From Alphaproteobacteria bacterium (lineage in GTDB: Bacteria; Pseudomonadota; Alphaproteobacteria; Micavibrionales; Micavibrionaceae), in contig JAMASZ010000280.1 of assembly GCA_023301585.1 (NCBI GenBank), positions 1 to 43,641 of the forward strand: a DNA stretch of 43,641 bases, read 5' to 3'. Made by a program: the position numbers and the translations under genes. Positions 25,301-35,249 of this stretch are shown here, piece by piece. The notes beneath the pieces were generated by a model. It was not told the DNA's origin. It searched no databases and saw only the letters and a program-made list of their open reading frames with translations. Every line of letters starts with the position of its first letter. Position 1 is the stretch's first letter.

Positions 25301-28215
25301 GTTTCAAAAGATTCTGGCACCCGAACCGCTGCAACATCATTGTCAACCATCCAGTCTTGGAGTGCTTGAGACTTTTCATGGGCGTAGACATTCTGCCCAC
25401 TACCTTTGTTCCAAGGAGTCCATTTTCGCTCACTCTGGAGCACTTCAACAAGGCTGACAGGGAAATCAGATTTGTTGCCACTTGTTAAGTCTAGCACCTC
25501 CCCCTCAGCTTTGATGTCAATTATACGGTTCCTAGGTGATGACAATGAGAAAGTAGCATCACCACCAAACTCTGCGTATTCTGCCAACATCTCTTTGATT
25601 GTTACTTGTTTGGATTCACCATCATTAAAAAGAATAGCCCCGCCGTCTAATGCATCTTGGAGCTCCCCAAGCAGTTCAGAAGCACCTTCAGCATCCGGCG
25701 TGGAGAAATCATTATCATCCGGTTCAAAGAACAAGGAGTTGGTATCTATTTTATCTGGCTTTACCGCACCTCTTGCACCTCTCAGATCACCGGACGCATA
25801 GACATGTATGTTCTTACCGCCTCTGCGGTCGCGATTGTTAGACTCCAACTGGTCGAAAATACGGTTAGAACCGTGGTAGAGGGGTGTGCCTTTCAAATCA
25901 GACACTATACCTTGACCATCTTCAGTGGCAAAAACTTCAGATCGTTTCTTCTTGGCGGCACCAGCTTCAAACTTAGCACCAATGTCGGGGTCAAGGTTGC
26001 GTGCTGCTTCAGCTGCCTCCTCGACTGTGCGTGCTACTGCAGAGCCACCTTTTCCATCTGTGATAGAAAAACCACCGTCGGGTGTGGGTGCTACATTCAC
26101 GCCGGAGTCAACATCCGAGAACTTAACGTCTATGTTTACCAAGTCTGACTCCACAGTCTGGTCTGTGAACACATTGCTGTTTGCTTGAACGAAGTCTGCG
26201 GCAAAAGGTAGCTCCATCTCTTTGACAGCTTGTATCTGCTTCTCATCAAATCCATACGCCCCTAGCACAGCTTCATCTCGCAAGATGTTTTCCATCGTCT
26301 TTTGGTCAAGCTTCTCCATAGCTACTCTACCACCTAGTCCTAGGAGGACTAAAGGTGCTACTGCTAGTGTGGTCTGGGGTATACGTTGGAAGGTATTTTT
26401 GACCTCTTTAGTTAGCTCGAAACTTTCTATGTCTGCACCCAACGCCTCGAAAACCTCGACGGTTGCAGAGAATGTTAGGTCTTGTGCTGACTCTTGCAAC
26501 ACTTCTGTGCCGAGACGTTTAGCCAACTCTTTCATGATAGCACCGTTGTTGGGGAACTTCTTGGTGGCTGTAGCAAGCTGCCCTCTGCCCAATGCTGTGT
26601 GGGTGAGAGCTGCAAAATATGAGGCGTTTTGATATTTTTTCCACTGTGATGGGTCACGTTCACGACGAACTCTCGCCATGTTCTCTTCATACTTGGAAGC
26701 TGTAACCAAAGCCATACCGCCGAAACCAGTGGCCAATGCTGCCATCTCGGGTAGTGATCGGGTTAAACCAAACACTACTTCATTCACAAAAACATTATCA
26801 CTATCAACACTCGCCACCACTTCGCGCCAGTCTTCCAGCTGTGTAGCATAGATGGTCTCACGCTGTTTTATCTCAAAACTTTTTAGTGCTCTGTTTTTAT
26901 CTGATTGAGATGTTAGAACTTTTATACTTTCGTTTGGATGGCTACGGCTTATCTGACTGTTCAAAAATTTCTCAGATCCTTCTGGGGTGTTCACATTGGT
27001 CGGTTTTGTCAACGTGTCAAACAACGACCTGTGGCCTGATTTTCTTGGTGCGAAGCTAAAACCTTTTGAATTGCCTTCAGCATCAAACCGCTCAACGATA
27101 AACTCATCTGGGTCTTTGCCGTTAGCAGCAGACTCAGCTTTACGGAGTTGGACTTTAGACTCTGGCTGCGTAATTAAAGAGCGTTTAGCTTTCCCAACCG
27201 TATTGGACACCCCTCGTGTCAAGTTCTTAGCCCAACGTGACATGAAGCTGTCCACATCTTGGCCATGTGCTTCAGCAGTCTGTGCCATCATTGCCACCGC
27301 TTTACGGAAATCTTCGGGCTCTAGTTTGGCTAGCTCTGTGAGTGCTTCTGCCTCACTGGCAAGTGGCGCATCCACCTCGTCGTCAAACTTAGTAGGCAGG
27401 CCGTTTAGAGCTGATATTGTGTTGAAAACTTTCTTAACTGTAGGTGTGACAGACGCAAAGTCCTTCTGCATCTGTTCACGTTTCAATGTGCGAATACGGC
27501 GCAAGTCTGTGCGTTCTGTGTCAGTAAGGTCATTGTGCATCTCTGCCAACTTCTTCTCAAAAGTGTCTACGTTGTCAGTGAGTGACAGGAAACCATCGCG
27601 TGCAGCGTGGTTGGCAGAAGTAGCAATTTCTTTACGCCTGTCGATCTGGTTGATCTTGTCAAGCCCCCACCGTGAGTATGCCCCCAGTGTTGGTTCGCTT
27701 GACTCTTCATCTGCCCCAAGCCTTTTACGCATGTGTGGTTCTGCAGCACCAGAGTCAATCTGGTCTTCAGTGTATCCAGACTTCTTTAGCAGCTCGCGTA
27801 GGATGTAGTCATCACGGTATGCAGCTTTATCACGTAGTAGGGATTGGGTGCGAGCATAGTTCTCTGTGTCACCGTTTTCTTCAAGGTATGAGTTAAACGT
27901 CTCATCATCCAGCTGTGTGAGGCGTTCAGCCTCGCGTGCTATCTGCTCTTCAGACAACTGTGCATCAACATGTCTAGCTTCAGCCTCATAATCAAACAAC
28001 CTCTCACCTCTAGCATCTTTGTATGATTTATATCTTTCAAGGTTAGCTATCAACTTGGGTTGGTTGACAGCAATAGTCCGGTCGATCTCAGGGTCTTCAC
28101 CTTGCATAGTAGCACCCTCCTCAAGCTTGCCAAGGATGGCGAGCCCTTGTCGGTCTGCTGTGATGTGGTCTACGTTCGGGTTAAATTCTGTGTTGAAAGG
28201 GTCAAAGTCGTTCAT
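22318..28215 (-). CDS. Very large internal virion/ejection (polyvalent) protein with ADP-ribosyltransferase-like domain
   Basis: 1965 aa, in the T7 gp16-equivalent position. GTPLYHGSNRIFDQLE...SYILNPDFIKSEKS matches phage ART-type domains. C-terminal region resembles LPD38-type segments. Confidence 0.75.
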   Translation of the reverse strand: MNDFDPFNTEFNPNVDHITADRQGLAILGKLEEGATMQGEDPEIDRTIAVNQPKLIANLERYKSYKDARGERLFDYEAEARHVDAQLSEEQIAREAERLTQLDDETFNSYLEENGDTENYARTQSLLRDKAAYRDDYILRELLKKSGYTEDQIDSGAAEPHMRKRLGADEESSEPTLGAYSRWGLDKINQIDRRKEIATSANHAARDGFLSLTDNVDTFEKKLAEMHNDLTDTERTDLRRIRTLKREQMQKDFASVTPTVKKVFNTISALNGLPTKFDDEVDAPLASEAEALTELAKLEPEDFRKAVAMMAQTAEAHGQDVDSFMSRWAKNLTRGVSNTVGKAKRSLITQPESKVQLRKAESAANGKDPDEFIVERFDAEGNSKGFSFAPRKSGHRSLFDTLTKPTNVNTPEGSEKFLNSQISRSHPNESIKVLTSQSDKNRALKSFEIKQRETIYATQLEDWREVVASVDSDNVFVNEVVFGLTRSLPEMAALATGFGGMALVTASKYEENMARVRRERDPSQWKKYQNASYFAALTHTALGRGQLATATKKFPNNGAIMKELAKRLGTEVLQESAQDLTFSATVEVFEALGADIESFELTKEVKNTFQRIPQTTLAVAPLVLLGLGGRVAMEKLDQKTMENILRDEAVLGAYGFDEKQIQAVKEMELPFAADFVQANSNVFTDQTVESDLVNIDVKFSDVDSGVNVAPTPDGGFSITDGKGGSAVARTVEEAAEAARNLDPDIGAKFEAGAAKKKRSEVFATEDGQGIVSDLKGTPLYHGSNRIFDQLESNNRDRRGGKNIHVYASGDLRGARGAVKPDKIDTNSLFFEPDDNDFSTPDAEGASELLGELQDALDGGAILFNDGESKQVTIKEMLAEYAEFGGDATFSLSSPRNRIIDIKAEGEVLDLTSGNKSDFPVSLVEVLQSERKWTPWNKGSGQNVYAHEKSQALQDWMVDNDVAAVRVPESFETSSDGTSYILNPDFIKSEKSTQLHGVAGKRVKRRPVAVFEPAPAGLDGTPNGFERAPAGLDDTPATTVKANHPDLTADEVLGDTTANSGLGTFLQLPKLGKSGTKLDWKEGLPARPAVGDNKAPILARARYGVQSVALQRVFPSNSLDKIHAKEQNKLKGVETQFNDAAVLVDKALKTEANKAPSIQMVETAARLQKNAYKAIRGDDKALKALPKSIRKNVVVARESIDFYAQAAIDTGALADKVVEAVGNRMGSYIFRQFKVYDAKEGWSYNHVKENKPDIYSAAYDEIRAEYPKLTPKEVDNEIRELLSDGKAQDFYTGKSHGGRISVTSFIKRQDLSQAMLDLLGEVTNPAINIRETGKKVAGIVINHNSQLQMAQSLRENGLSSGKKNIELGHTHRLGAENVQVRTVDKDGKEKTITVERTSAKFSGLKDTWVSPFIGEPIDAAFEPSKEKGLTGIEVVARMAAGATATGKYAQVIWNPASYPTNFIGGVATEVFNGRISFNGRGARAYLGNERFRTADRDAQLAYGAIEEQAFLDSKASDIKGGVNSIPLVAITSELKQGGLLDNNVIAGDLKAAHEATIGEHLGGMKDLFAKAYQVPDNRIKHSAYIHELNKYMKAFPDKTMRELSQLALKDTRATTQNYDMVPKLIKSLSSHGALIPTYVSYTSELIRNTTNTAILGIRELSSGNIHLQIAGGKRIAGMIATSVALKYAYGQLSEFMTGLSEEALEKLNARLEPWLKDSGVVYLKGENGNIRYFDPEYVVPQALFYNAIANGVEEFKNGNIVGGFLTPLKHIGEEFTQMNILSKVSAQLVTNVDDNGQEIYNPENDDRYDRMAKLAKHAYDNMLTPGVLRTGDKIKKAVSGEVGYGGSISTWGDLSFNILGIRPYQKDITTDEFVVDPMKSYVFRKSDISKALSKSRIAKLKEKGGDALAREQAKVDKANLKLEEDFIAEIESLKVLEVIPNSRIREAMTKARVPKSLRRSVSHLLE

Positions 28216-28218
28216 GTC

Positions 28219-30228
28219 TTATTGGCTTGCTAGTAGTTCTGCTTCTTTCTGCCACCTTGTTGAGAGTGACTTTCTGAATTGGGGTCTGGCTCCGAAGTTC
28301 TTGTCTTCGTGCTTCTCCCTAACTGCCACCCATTTTTCACTAAAGCCAGTCTCTTTGCTAGCTTTTTCTAACGCTTTCACCAGACTAGCACCTTTCAACT
28401 TGGTGCCAGTTACTTCTTGGAAAATACGCCTAGACCCAGCACCACCTCTGTGATGGTGAACCCCCACAAGGATCTCTTGGATAGTGGGGTTGTTGGATCT
28501 AAAACCATCTTTGGCAGCATTGGTGGATAGTATGTTCCACGCTTGGTTACGTGCTGCGTGCTCACCATCTTTCTCCAAAGTCGCCATGACCTTCTTATAG
28601 TTAGCTCCATCGGCTTTCTCATTCATGCCAAAGAACTCTGGAACCTGCCCGAACTTATCACCTGCACCTGTGACCTCTTTGCCACCTTCTAAGGCAAATG
28701 TGAAAGCACCAGCGTTGTTAGCATCTATGGCACCCTTAGCTGGTAGCACGCTGCCCCCGCCAAGCCATTTTTGTGCAGTAGTAAATGCTGCTGCCTCGGG
28801 TGGGATCAAACCATCCCTGTAGCTTTTCTCGGCTTTAGCACGTTCTCGGTCAACACGTTTCTGTATGTCGTCAGTGTTTTGGTAGATGAACTGTCGTATG
28901 TCTGAAATGCTAGGAGGTGTATCGCTTGAGTTTATGAGGTTGTTCACCTCATCTTCAATAGCGGATCTTAGCACAAAACCATCTTCGTCTAGTTGTGCTT
29001 TGATCTCAGCTTTACGAACGTCACCGAAATTTTCACCTCGGTCGGCGAAGTCGATACTTATCTGACCAGAGACGACCTCACGAATGAGTGATCTAGCTTT
29101 GGATTGAAGGGGTTTGAGCTTGGCGAAACGCTCTTTCTGCGCCTTAGCATCCTGAGCCTTGTCGGAGAACAGGCTTGGTCTAAGGTTGTGTAAGTCTGAT
29201 CTGAACACACCAGTGCCTTTACGGTTGCCAAAGGCATTGACATCCCCTTGGATATTCAACCATTCGCTTTCATACTCTGCAGCTGTTATCTCACCACGTT
29301 CAAAACTGCTGGTGTTGTTGTCGATGGCATCTTGGATTCTGTAGTGGTCAGCGCGTGATATAGGTTGGTTGGTCTTATAGTTCTCTATAATCCCCAGTGC
29401 TTTCTCTTTGTTGATCCGTGGGTCTTCTGCTAGGAGCGACCGTAGTTCATCTTCATCTTGGATAAGCCCAGCGTCCTGAAGGTCTCTGATACCAGACAGT
29501 GCTTCGTTCTCCTGCAATTTCAACTCGCGTGTTGTGCGCTCCTGCTCTTCAAATAGCTGCTTCTCTGACAAACCAAAATGGTTGGAGTCTAGCAACTTCT
29601 GGTGCCCAGTTACATCACCTTTACGTGAAAATTCAATCTCATCGTTCTGTCTCAACAAACCGATTGTCCGGATGGTATCATCTGCGAAATCATCACCGAG
29701 GAGGTCTCGGTTAGCTTCCACAAGTGCATCGTTGGCATCGTGGTTTCCAGTCGCGCTGTTGTGTCTGAAGCCACGGTCAAAACTATCTTTAGCTAGTCTC
29801 TGGTTTTGTTTTAATGCTGCTCCCGATATGTTTAGCACACTGGTCTTAGAGAAGTCTTCAAAAGTCTTCGTGAGTGCGTTACGCACATCGGGTGGTGTCT
29901 CTGAACTATCAAGTTCTAAACCCTTCTGCAGCTCTACAAGTCGTTTACCCCAACGGTCATGCCACTCTTGCGGGGGTATGTTGTCACGCTGCAAACTCTG
30001 TTGAAACTCTGTTTGTGAGTCTTGGATGAACCGAGTCTTGTCTGCTATGTCAGTGCGGTTTTTTAGATCCTGCGCTTCTTCAAAGTTCTTTTGGACTATG
30101 TTGGCACCTTGACCAATAACCCCTAGCACGCTGTTCACCCCTGCAGCGGTGCTAGCGAAAGCACCTTGTGGTAGTTGAACGCCACTCTGTCTGGCTCTTG
30201 TTAAAGTTCTCTGTTGGACTCTTGGCAT
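28219..30228 (-). CDS. Internal virion protein with possible C-terminal muramidase-like domain
   Basis: T7 gp15-equivalent position. FALEGGKEVTGAGDKFGQVPEFFG is reminiscent of GH108/lysozyme-type catalytic regions (inference). Confidence 0.6.
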   Translation of the reverse strand: MPRVQQRTLTRARQSGVQLPQGAFASTAAGVNSVLGVIGQGANIVQKNFEEAQDLKNRTDIADKTRFIQDSQTEFQQSLQRDNIPPQEWHDRWGKRLVELQKGLELDSSETPPDVRNALTKTFEDFSKTSVLNISGAALKQNQRLAKDSFDRGFRHNSATGNHDANDALVEANRDLLGDDFADDTIRTIGLLRQNDEIEFSRKGDVTGHQKLLDSNHFGLSEKQLFEEQERTTRELKLQENEALSGIRDLQDAGLIQDEDELRSLLAEDPRINKEKALGIIENYKTNQPISRADHYRIQDAIDNNTSSFERGEITAAEYESEWLNIQGDVNAFGNRKGTGVFRSDLHNLRPSLFSDKAQDAKAQKERFAKLKPLQSKARSLIREVVSGQISIDFADRGENFGDVRKAEIKAQLDEDGFVLRSAIEDEVNNLINSSDTPPSISDIRQFIYQNTDDIQKRVDRERAKAEKSYRDGLIPPEAAAFTTAQKWLGGGSVLPAKGAIDANNAGAFTFALEGGKEVTGAGDKFGQVPEFFGMNEKADGANYKKVMATLEKDGEHAARNQAWNILSTNAAKDGFRSNNPTIQEILVGVHHHRGGAGSRRIFQEVTGTKLKGASLVKALEKASKETGFSEKWVAVREKHEDKNFGARPQFRKSLSTRWQKEAELLASQ

Positions 30229-30241
30229 GTATTAAGTTTAT

Positions 30242-30766
30242 TTAGTTGTTAAATATCCCAAATGGGTTGGCACCTTTGCCAGTAGCATTGAAGTTCTTCT
30301 TGGCTGCTCCAAACACATCTGATGCCCCTTCAGCCACAGTTGAAAACACATTAGCACCAAATTCTGCATCCCTCACAGAGTTCTGCACTTGGTTGGTAAA
30401 CCCAATGGCCTCACTCTGGTTACGGGTGTCACCAATGGCGTCTAACCCTTGGCTGATCTGTTCATTTACTTGTTCATCAAGTCTTGTCTCAATGTCCCCG
30501 AAGATAGCTAGCTGCGTCCCATTGGTAGTATTAAAACCTCCAGCTGCTTGTGTCACCCGTAGCTGTGCTAACTGCCTTACCTTGTTGGACTCTTGGCGTT
30601 TAACATTCTCACGAAGTGCCACACGTTGATTGGATTCTTGGCGTGCTAGGAGTGCTTGTTGATGCGCTGCCTGAGCGTTAGCTGATTGTTCTGCAGCATC
30701 TTTAGCTCGGCTTTGTGCTACCACACTTACTATCGTGCCTACTGCTGCTATTGCTACTGTTGCCAT
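30242..30766 (-). CDS. Internal virion protein (T7 gp14-like)
   Basis: AIAAVGTIVSVVAQSRAKDAAEQSANAQAAHQQALLARQES: N-terminal hydrophobic plus Ala/Gln-rich helical architecture. Synteny. Confidence 0.7.
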   Translation of the reverse strand: MATVAIAAVGTIVSVVAQSRAKDAAEQSANAQAAHQQALLARQESNQRVALRENVKRQESNKVRQLAQLRVTQAAGGFNTTNGTQLAIFGDIETRLDEQVNEQISQGLDAIGDTRNQSEAIGFTNQVQNSVRDAEFGANVFSTVAEGASDVFGAAKKNFNATGKGANPFGIFNN

Positions 30767-30767
30767 G

Positions 30768-33011
30768 CTATCTTGTTGTCTTAGATTGTATCCTCACGGC
30801 TAGAACTGTCATGGGGAGTGGTTGGGTTTGTCGTATTGATATACTTGATCTGCGAGCCCATGTCGAGTGCGGTGTTGATTGGTAGTCCAAAGATTGCAAT
30901 GGTAGTGGGTCGCCAGATGTTATCCGTGGTTGGATCTGCTCAACTAATGACCACAGGACACCATCTTGGCTGGTCTCCCCACCAAGGGTATTGCGGAACC
31001 TTATGACCACTTCGGATATTGAACTTTTACTACCAATGGCACCGAAGTCCAATGGCATTGGTCTTATCACTGTATCATACCTCAACCCTACAACTGCATT
31101 TCTAGCATCGCGAGGCAGGGTGACAACGCCACCGTCTACAACCGCTTCACCTTGTGGCTCCCCGTCGATGAATAGCTGCACCTCCATACCATTGAGGTGA
31201 TCCAAACCATCCATAGTTCTAAAAGGTTCATCCTGCACTTTCTCCACATAGCCATCTAGGAATCGGAGATTCGGGACATCGTTGTCCTCTTCTATGCGTA
31301 GCATGTCGGGGGTTAGGAACTCAATACATCTGCGGCCGTTGCGCTCTATGACAAAGTAGTGGTCATCATCTTCACCAGCTCCGGATGTTGTAGCCACACT
31401 TTCAAATGCACCATTGGTCTTCCAACGTGACCACCCTACTACATTTTGAGACCTTTCATACGTCAATATTGACACCTCACCACCATTTATCATGAACAAC
31501 GATGAATCTGGCAGCTGACCAGCCACCATTTGTGTGACACCTTCTCGGGTGACATGGGTAGCGAGCTGTGTCAAATCTGATGCTAGGTATCCACCATACT
31601 CGACTGAGCCACCTGTCAACTCTTGGATCTTCCGACCTTTGTATTGCAGGAAGAGCACATTGTTCTGCAGTTGTATCCCTTGGAAACCAGCTTGTGCGCC
31701 AATCTCCATCTGTCGGAGTATGTTGTTATTCTCTGGTGTGAGGGAGCTTCCATCTGGTGCTGATATAGCCCATACGCCTAGCGTGGTGCCTACTAGCAAT
31801 GATAGGTGTGATGACAACCAAGTGACAGACTCATACCCCTCAGCATCGGTCTCAAAGCTCATAGCACCGGTTGCCAGTGTGCTACGGGTGAAGTCGAAGG
31901 GTGCTTGTGTTTTCGATAGCCATATTGTTTGGGGGCGGCTTTGAGTTCCACCAAAACAGAGACGGCTTTGGTAGAAAGTAACACCTGCTGGATAACCATT
32001 ACGGGGTGAGAAAGCCTCTTCAAACCAGATTGTGCTAGGTTGTGTTGACTCGAAAGGTCGTTCGATAGTAGTCCCCACTGAGGTAGGTGATATGTAGCTT
32101 GTGACCAATGCTACGCCTGACGATTGATAGCTGTTAACCGTGAACAGTGTTCTGTCTGCACTGCCAGAATAGCTAACTGTTTGAACACGTATAAGTGCGG
32201 GTTGGTTCTCGGTCTCTGTCACAAGTTCATTTCTGTCGTTGTTCGATATGATAACTTTGATGGTGTCCCAAGTGGTGCCATTGTTGTATGACCTCTGCAC
32301 CCTGACCTCTCCGTCCCAAGTCCCAAACGTCTCAAATGTCCACCCACTTTGGACTGTTGTGGCAGGGACTAGCAGCTGACCAACTCTAGCTGTGCTGTTG
32401 GTGTATTCCGTGGTTACTTCCCCCACAGTGTGTTCGATTCGGATACGGTCTCCAACCCACGATGGTTCAAACACATTGGTGCTAGCAACAATGGTAGCAT
32501 TACCGCTGGTGCGGTTGGATGTTAAGATTACCTCTTCAATAGTTGGGTGTGGTTCCCACACACGTTCAGACCACGGTATCTCACTAACGCCCCATGTGCC
32601 ATCGTTGAAACGGATGATGTTGTGGACTGGAACATTTGGGTGGGTAACGATGATGCGGTCAATCCGCTGTGCGAATTGCAGTTGGAAGATTTGGTCTTCA
32701 CTCCAAGGGGTGTCATATTCTGTTGAATCCACCTCGCCACCTCTCAGAACCCTCATGCGGAAGTGTGATAGCTCTATGACGTAGCCTTGTAGTTCTGAGA
32801 ACCGAAACCCTTGAACACGGGTTTTACGGTCGGGTAGCATTGCTTGAGACACAAACTTCATGCCGGCGCGTCTTGAGACACCCCCAGCACGTAGCACCCT
32901 AGCATTCTCTAGGATCTCACAACCTGTGTTGAACTTGCTGAGGTCAATGCGACCGGCTATCTCATCAGAGAGCTCGCCTGCGTTGAGTGCTATTTTTGAT
33001 GTGGAAGGCAT
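30768..33011 (-). CDS. Tail tubular protein B (T7 gp12-like)
   Basis: NAGELSDEIAGRIDLSKFNTGCEILENARVLRAGGVSRRAGMKFV. Confidence 0.85.
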   Translation of the reverse strand: MPSTSKIALNAGELSDEIAGRIDLSKFNTGCEILENARVLRAGGVSRRAGMKFVSQAMLPDRKTRVQGFRFSELQGYVIELSHFRMRVLRGGEVDSTEYDTPWSEDQIFQLQFAQRIDRIIVTHPNVPVHNIIRFNDGTWGVSEIPWSERVWEPHPTIEEVILTSNRTSGNATIVASTNVFEPSWVGDRIRIEHTVGEVTTEYTNSTARVGQLLVPATTVQSGWTFETFGTWDGEVRVQRSYNNGTTWDTIKVIISNNDRNELVTETENQPALIRVQTVSYSGSADRTLFTVNSYQSSGVALVTSYISPTSVGTTIERPFESTQPSTIWFEEAFSPRNGYPAGVTFYQSRLCFGGTQSRPQTIWLSKTQAPFDFTRSTLATGAMSFETDAEGYESVTWLSSHLSLLVGTTLGVWAISAPDGSSLTPENNNILRQMEIGAQAGFQGIQLQNNVLFLQYKGRKIQELTGGSVEYGGYLASDLTQLATHVTREGVTQMVAGQLPDSSLFMINGGEVSILTYERSQNVVGWSRWKTNGAFESVATTSGAGEDDDHYFVIERNGRRCIEFLTPDMLRIEEDNDVPNLRFLDGYVEKVQDEPFRTMDGLDHLNGMEVQLFIDGEPQGEAVVDGGVVTLPRDARNAVVGLRYDTVIRPMPLDFGAIGSKSSISEVVIRFRNTLGGETSQDGVLWSLVEQIQPRITSGDPLPLQSLDYQSTPHSTWARRSSISIRQTQPLPMTVLAVRIQSKTTR

Positions 33012-33742
33012 TAGAAGCTGAAGTCTGTGTTGTCGGACTGCCCATAGTTGGTTGAGTATCTAGCTTGCAAGCTTTTGGATTGTGCTAGTCTAGTCTCATG
33101 GTTTGAGTTTTCCCCTGAGCCATCTTGGATGGCATCATAGAACTGTGCATTGGGTAGGTCGATAGTTTCGTAGATACGTTTCTGCTTGGCATTCTCATCT
33201 GGGTTGTCAGCTATTGCTCCGGCTAGGTAGGATGCTAGCAAGCGTGCTACTGCTGCGCGAAAATGTGGTGTCCATTCTGACGGGTTTTCCACATCGCGGA
33301 TATACCCAACCGCTACACCAGAGTAGTTAGTCCACAGTTGCCTGCCCACGATCTTGAACTGGTCAATTTTCTGGGATGCAAAGCTTGACTGCCCAGCGAT
33401 GCTAAACTGACTGGCTGCAGCAGTGTTAGTTGGTTGGGGGTTGCTAGGGTCAATAACTCGCTCTGCTGGGTAGACCTCCATCAGTCTCATCAAGTCATTG
33501 GGTAGTTGGTGTGAATAGGCAAACCCAACTGTGATAGAATCTAGTCGCCGTGAGAGCAGTGCTACATGTTTGGCGAAAGTCCAGCGTTGTGCAGCCATGA
33601 CTTCTTGCCGCGCTGTCGGGTAAAACTCGGCACAATACCGGACAACTGCGTCAGAAATTGCTGCGTCATCGTCTAGTCGGGTGATACGTCGATCCCCGAT
33701 ATGTGCTAGTGCTTGGTTGCAAATGTCAATGGGGCTGCTCAT
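33011..33742 (-). CDS. Tail tubular protein A (T7 gp11-like)
   Basis: ICNQALAHIGDRRITRLDDD...YCAEFYPTARQEVMAAQRWTFAKH. Confidence 0.85.
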   Translation of the reverse strand: MSSPIDICNQALAHIGDRRITRLDDDAAISDAVVRYCAEFYPTARQEVMAAQRWTFAKHVALLSRRLDSITVGFAYSHQLPNDLMRLMEVYPAERVIDPSNPQPTNTAAASQFSIAGQSSFASQKIDQFKIVGRQLWTNYSGVAVGYIRDVENPSEWTPHFRAAVARLLASYLAGAIADNPDENAKQKRIYETIDLPNAQFYDAIQDGSGENSNHETRLAQSKSLQARYSTNYGQSDNTDFSF

Positions 33743-33824
33743 GATGTTGTTCTAATATAAAAATAAAGGGCAGGGAAGGAAAAACCTTCCCCACCCTTTG
33801 TGAAGACATAACCAAATGCCAGAT

Positions 33825-34262
33825 TTAGTTGCTGTTAACCAGTGTGAAGCTGAAGTATGCTGTTGCACCGGCGTTGAGTGCGCCTGTCAATGTTAGCATG
33901 ATAGCCTCACGTTTATCAGATTTAAAGCTGCCAACTGTCGAATCAACCGCCGCAGTGCCAGTTGTGTCGAGAGGTGTGGCACCGCTGATAGCAGTTGGAT
34001 TACCTTCAACACCAATGGATGCTGGGTCAGCACCGAGCGCACCGTCAGTTGTAAGTGTGCTTTGGCTTGGGATAACAGACATGCCAGAAGGGAGATACCC
34101 TAAGAGGATGGTGTCACCAGCTGCGGTGCCTGTAGGGGCTACCAGTTTGGTTTGGAGGAAAGCACTTTTACCGCTGATGAGTTCAGCTGTGCCGATTAGA
34201 GCTGCTGCATTTTCAGAAGCTTTGCTTTGTTTTGTGTAAGTTTCGGATTCAAATTGAGCCAT
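33825..34262 (-). CDS. Putative capsid-associated/decoration protein
   Basis: 145-aa small beta-rich ORF directly downstream of the MCP. Confidence 0.5.
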   Translation of the reverse strand: MAQFESETYTKQSKASENAAALIGTAELISGKSAFLQTKLVAPTGTAAGDTILLGYLPSGMSVIPSQSTLTTDGALGADPASIGVEGNPTAISGATPLDTTGTAAVDSTVGSFKSDKREAIMLTLTGALNAGATAYFSFTLVNSN

Positions 34263-34328
34263 GATATTTGTTTTCTATAGATTTAAAAAGGTTGAAGGTA
34301 GCACCCCGAGAGATGCTACCTTAAAGAG

Positions 34329-35249
34329 TTAAACAGATACGTCTGCGAGGATGTTGACAACGCCTTTCTTCTGCTCACGAACTGCACCAGCGCGGAACTT
34401 AAAGCGGATGTTGTCTGCACCGTTGGCTGGGTTGTTCCAGACGCGAGTGTTTGCTTGCTTCCAGTCGCCGTAGCACACCTTAGATTTCAACCACATTGGG
34501 CATGATTGAATGTTGTTTGCTGTCTTGTGGCGTGCGAAGCGTGTTGAAACAAGGAACTTAACACCGAGGAAGTTCTCGATGATACCTTTGTCAAACGGCT
34601 TACCACCAGCGAACTGACGGAAGTCTGAGCTAGTTACAACTGTGTCCTCCCAGAGAGCGAACAGTGCTTTAGGTGTTACACCCATGCAGAGCATTTCGTC
34701 TTCGTCGGTGCCTTGACCCCATGCATCGTTATCCATGAATACACGGATACCTTCAAGGATCTTAGCGCGTGACAGGTTGGTGTTACCGTTGCCACCGTGG
34801 TTGACCGCAACGATTTGATCGCCGTCAAGGATCTCAGTCCCCATTGCTTCATTAGCACCAGTGCCAATGGTGGCGGTGCCGAGGATAGCATCGAAGATGA
34901 TGTCTTCCATCTGGCGTTCACCAGCTTGCATTAGGCGCATTGCGGATTCTGGCATCGGCACTCCGATACGGTTGAGCTTCCACTCATCGTCCTCATCGAA
35001 GTGAACGGTGCGTTCAAAGTTTTTAGGGAAGATGAATACACGATCTGTTGGGAGCTCAACGGCTGCCTTCTCTTCAAATCGAGCTGTCTTCTCCTCTAGG
35101 TCAAGGTCGCCATACTGTTCAATAGTGGCGTATCGTCCGGCGCAGTCCGGCTTGTATTTAACGTAATCCTTTAGGATGTTAATCTTCTTGGAGATGCGTG
35201 CATTCCAAACTTGCCCATACGAGATTTGGGCGTGTTCATGTGGTGTCAT
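34329..35249 (-). CDS. Major capsid protein
   Basis: 306 aa; GQVWNARISKKINILKDYVKYKP...GTGANEAMGTEILDGDQIVAVNHGG...GVKFLVSTRFARH: Phage_capsid_2-like. Synteny. Confidence 0.8.
   Translation of the reverse strand: MTPHEHAQISYGQVWNARISKKINILKDYVKYKPDCAGRYATIEQYGDLDLEEKTARFEEKAAVELPTDRVFIFPKNFERTVHFDEDDEWKLNRIGVPMPESAMRLMQAGERQMEDIIFDAILGTATIGTGANEAMGTEILDGDQIVAVNHGGNGNTNLSRAKILEGIRVFMDNDAWGQGTDEDEMLCMGVTPKALFALWEDTVVTSSDFRQFAGGKPFDKGIIENFLGVKFLVSTRFARHKTANNIQSCPMWLKSKVCYGDWKQANTRVWNNPANGADNIRFKFRAGAVREQKKGVVNILADVSV

Noticed and set aside
26987-27808. Antisense 273-aa ORF opposite the same gene
   Set aside because: Ser/Leu-rich shadow ORF with no start context. Same reasoning as for other antisense ORFs in the track.
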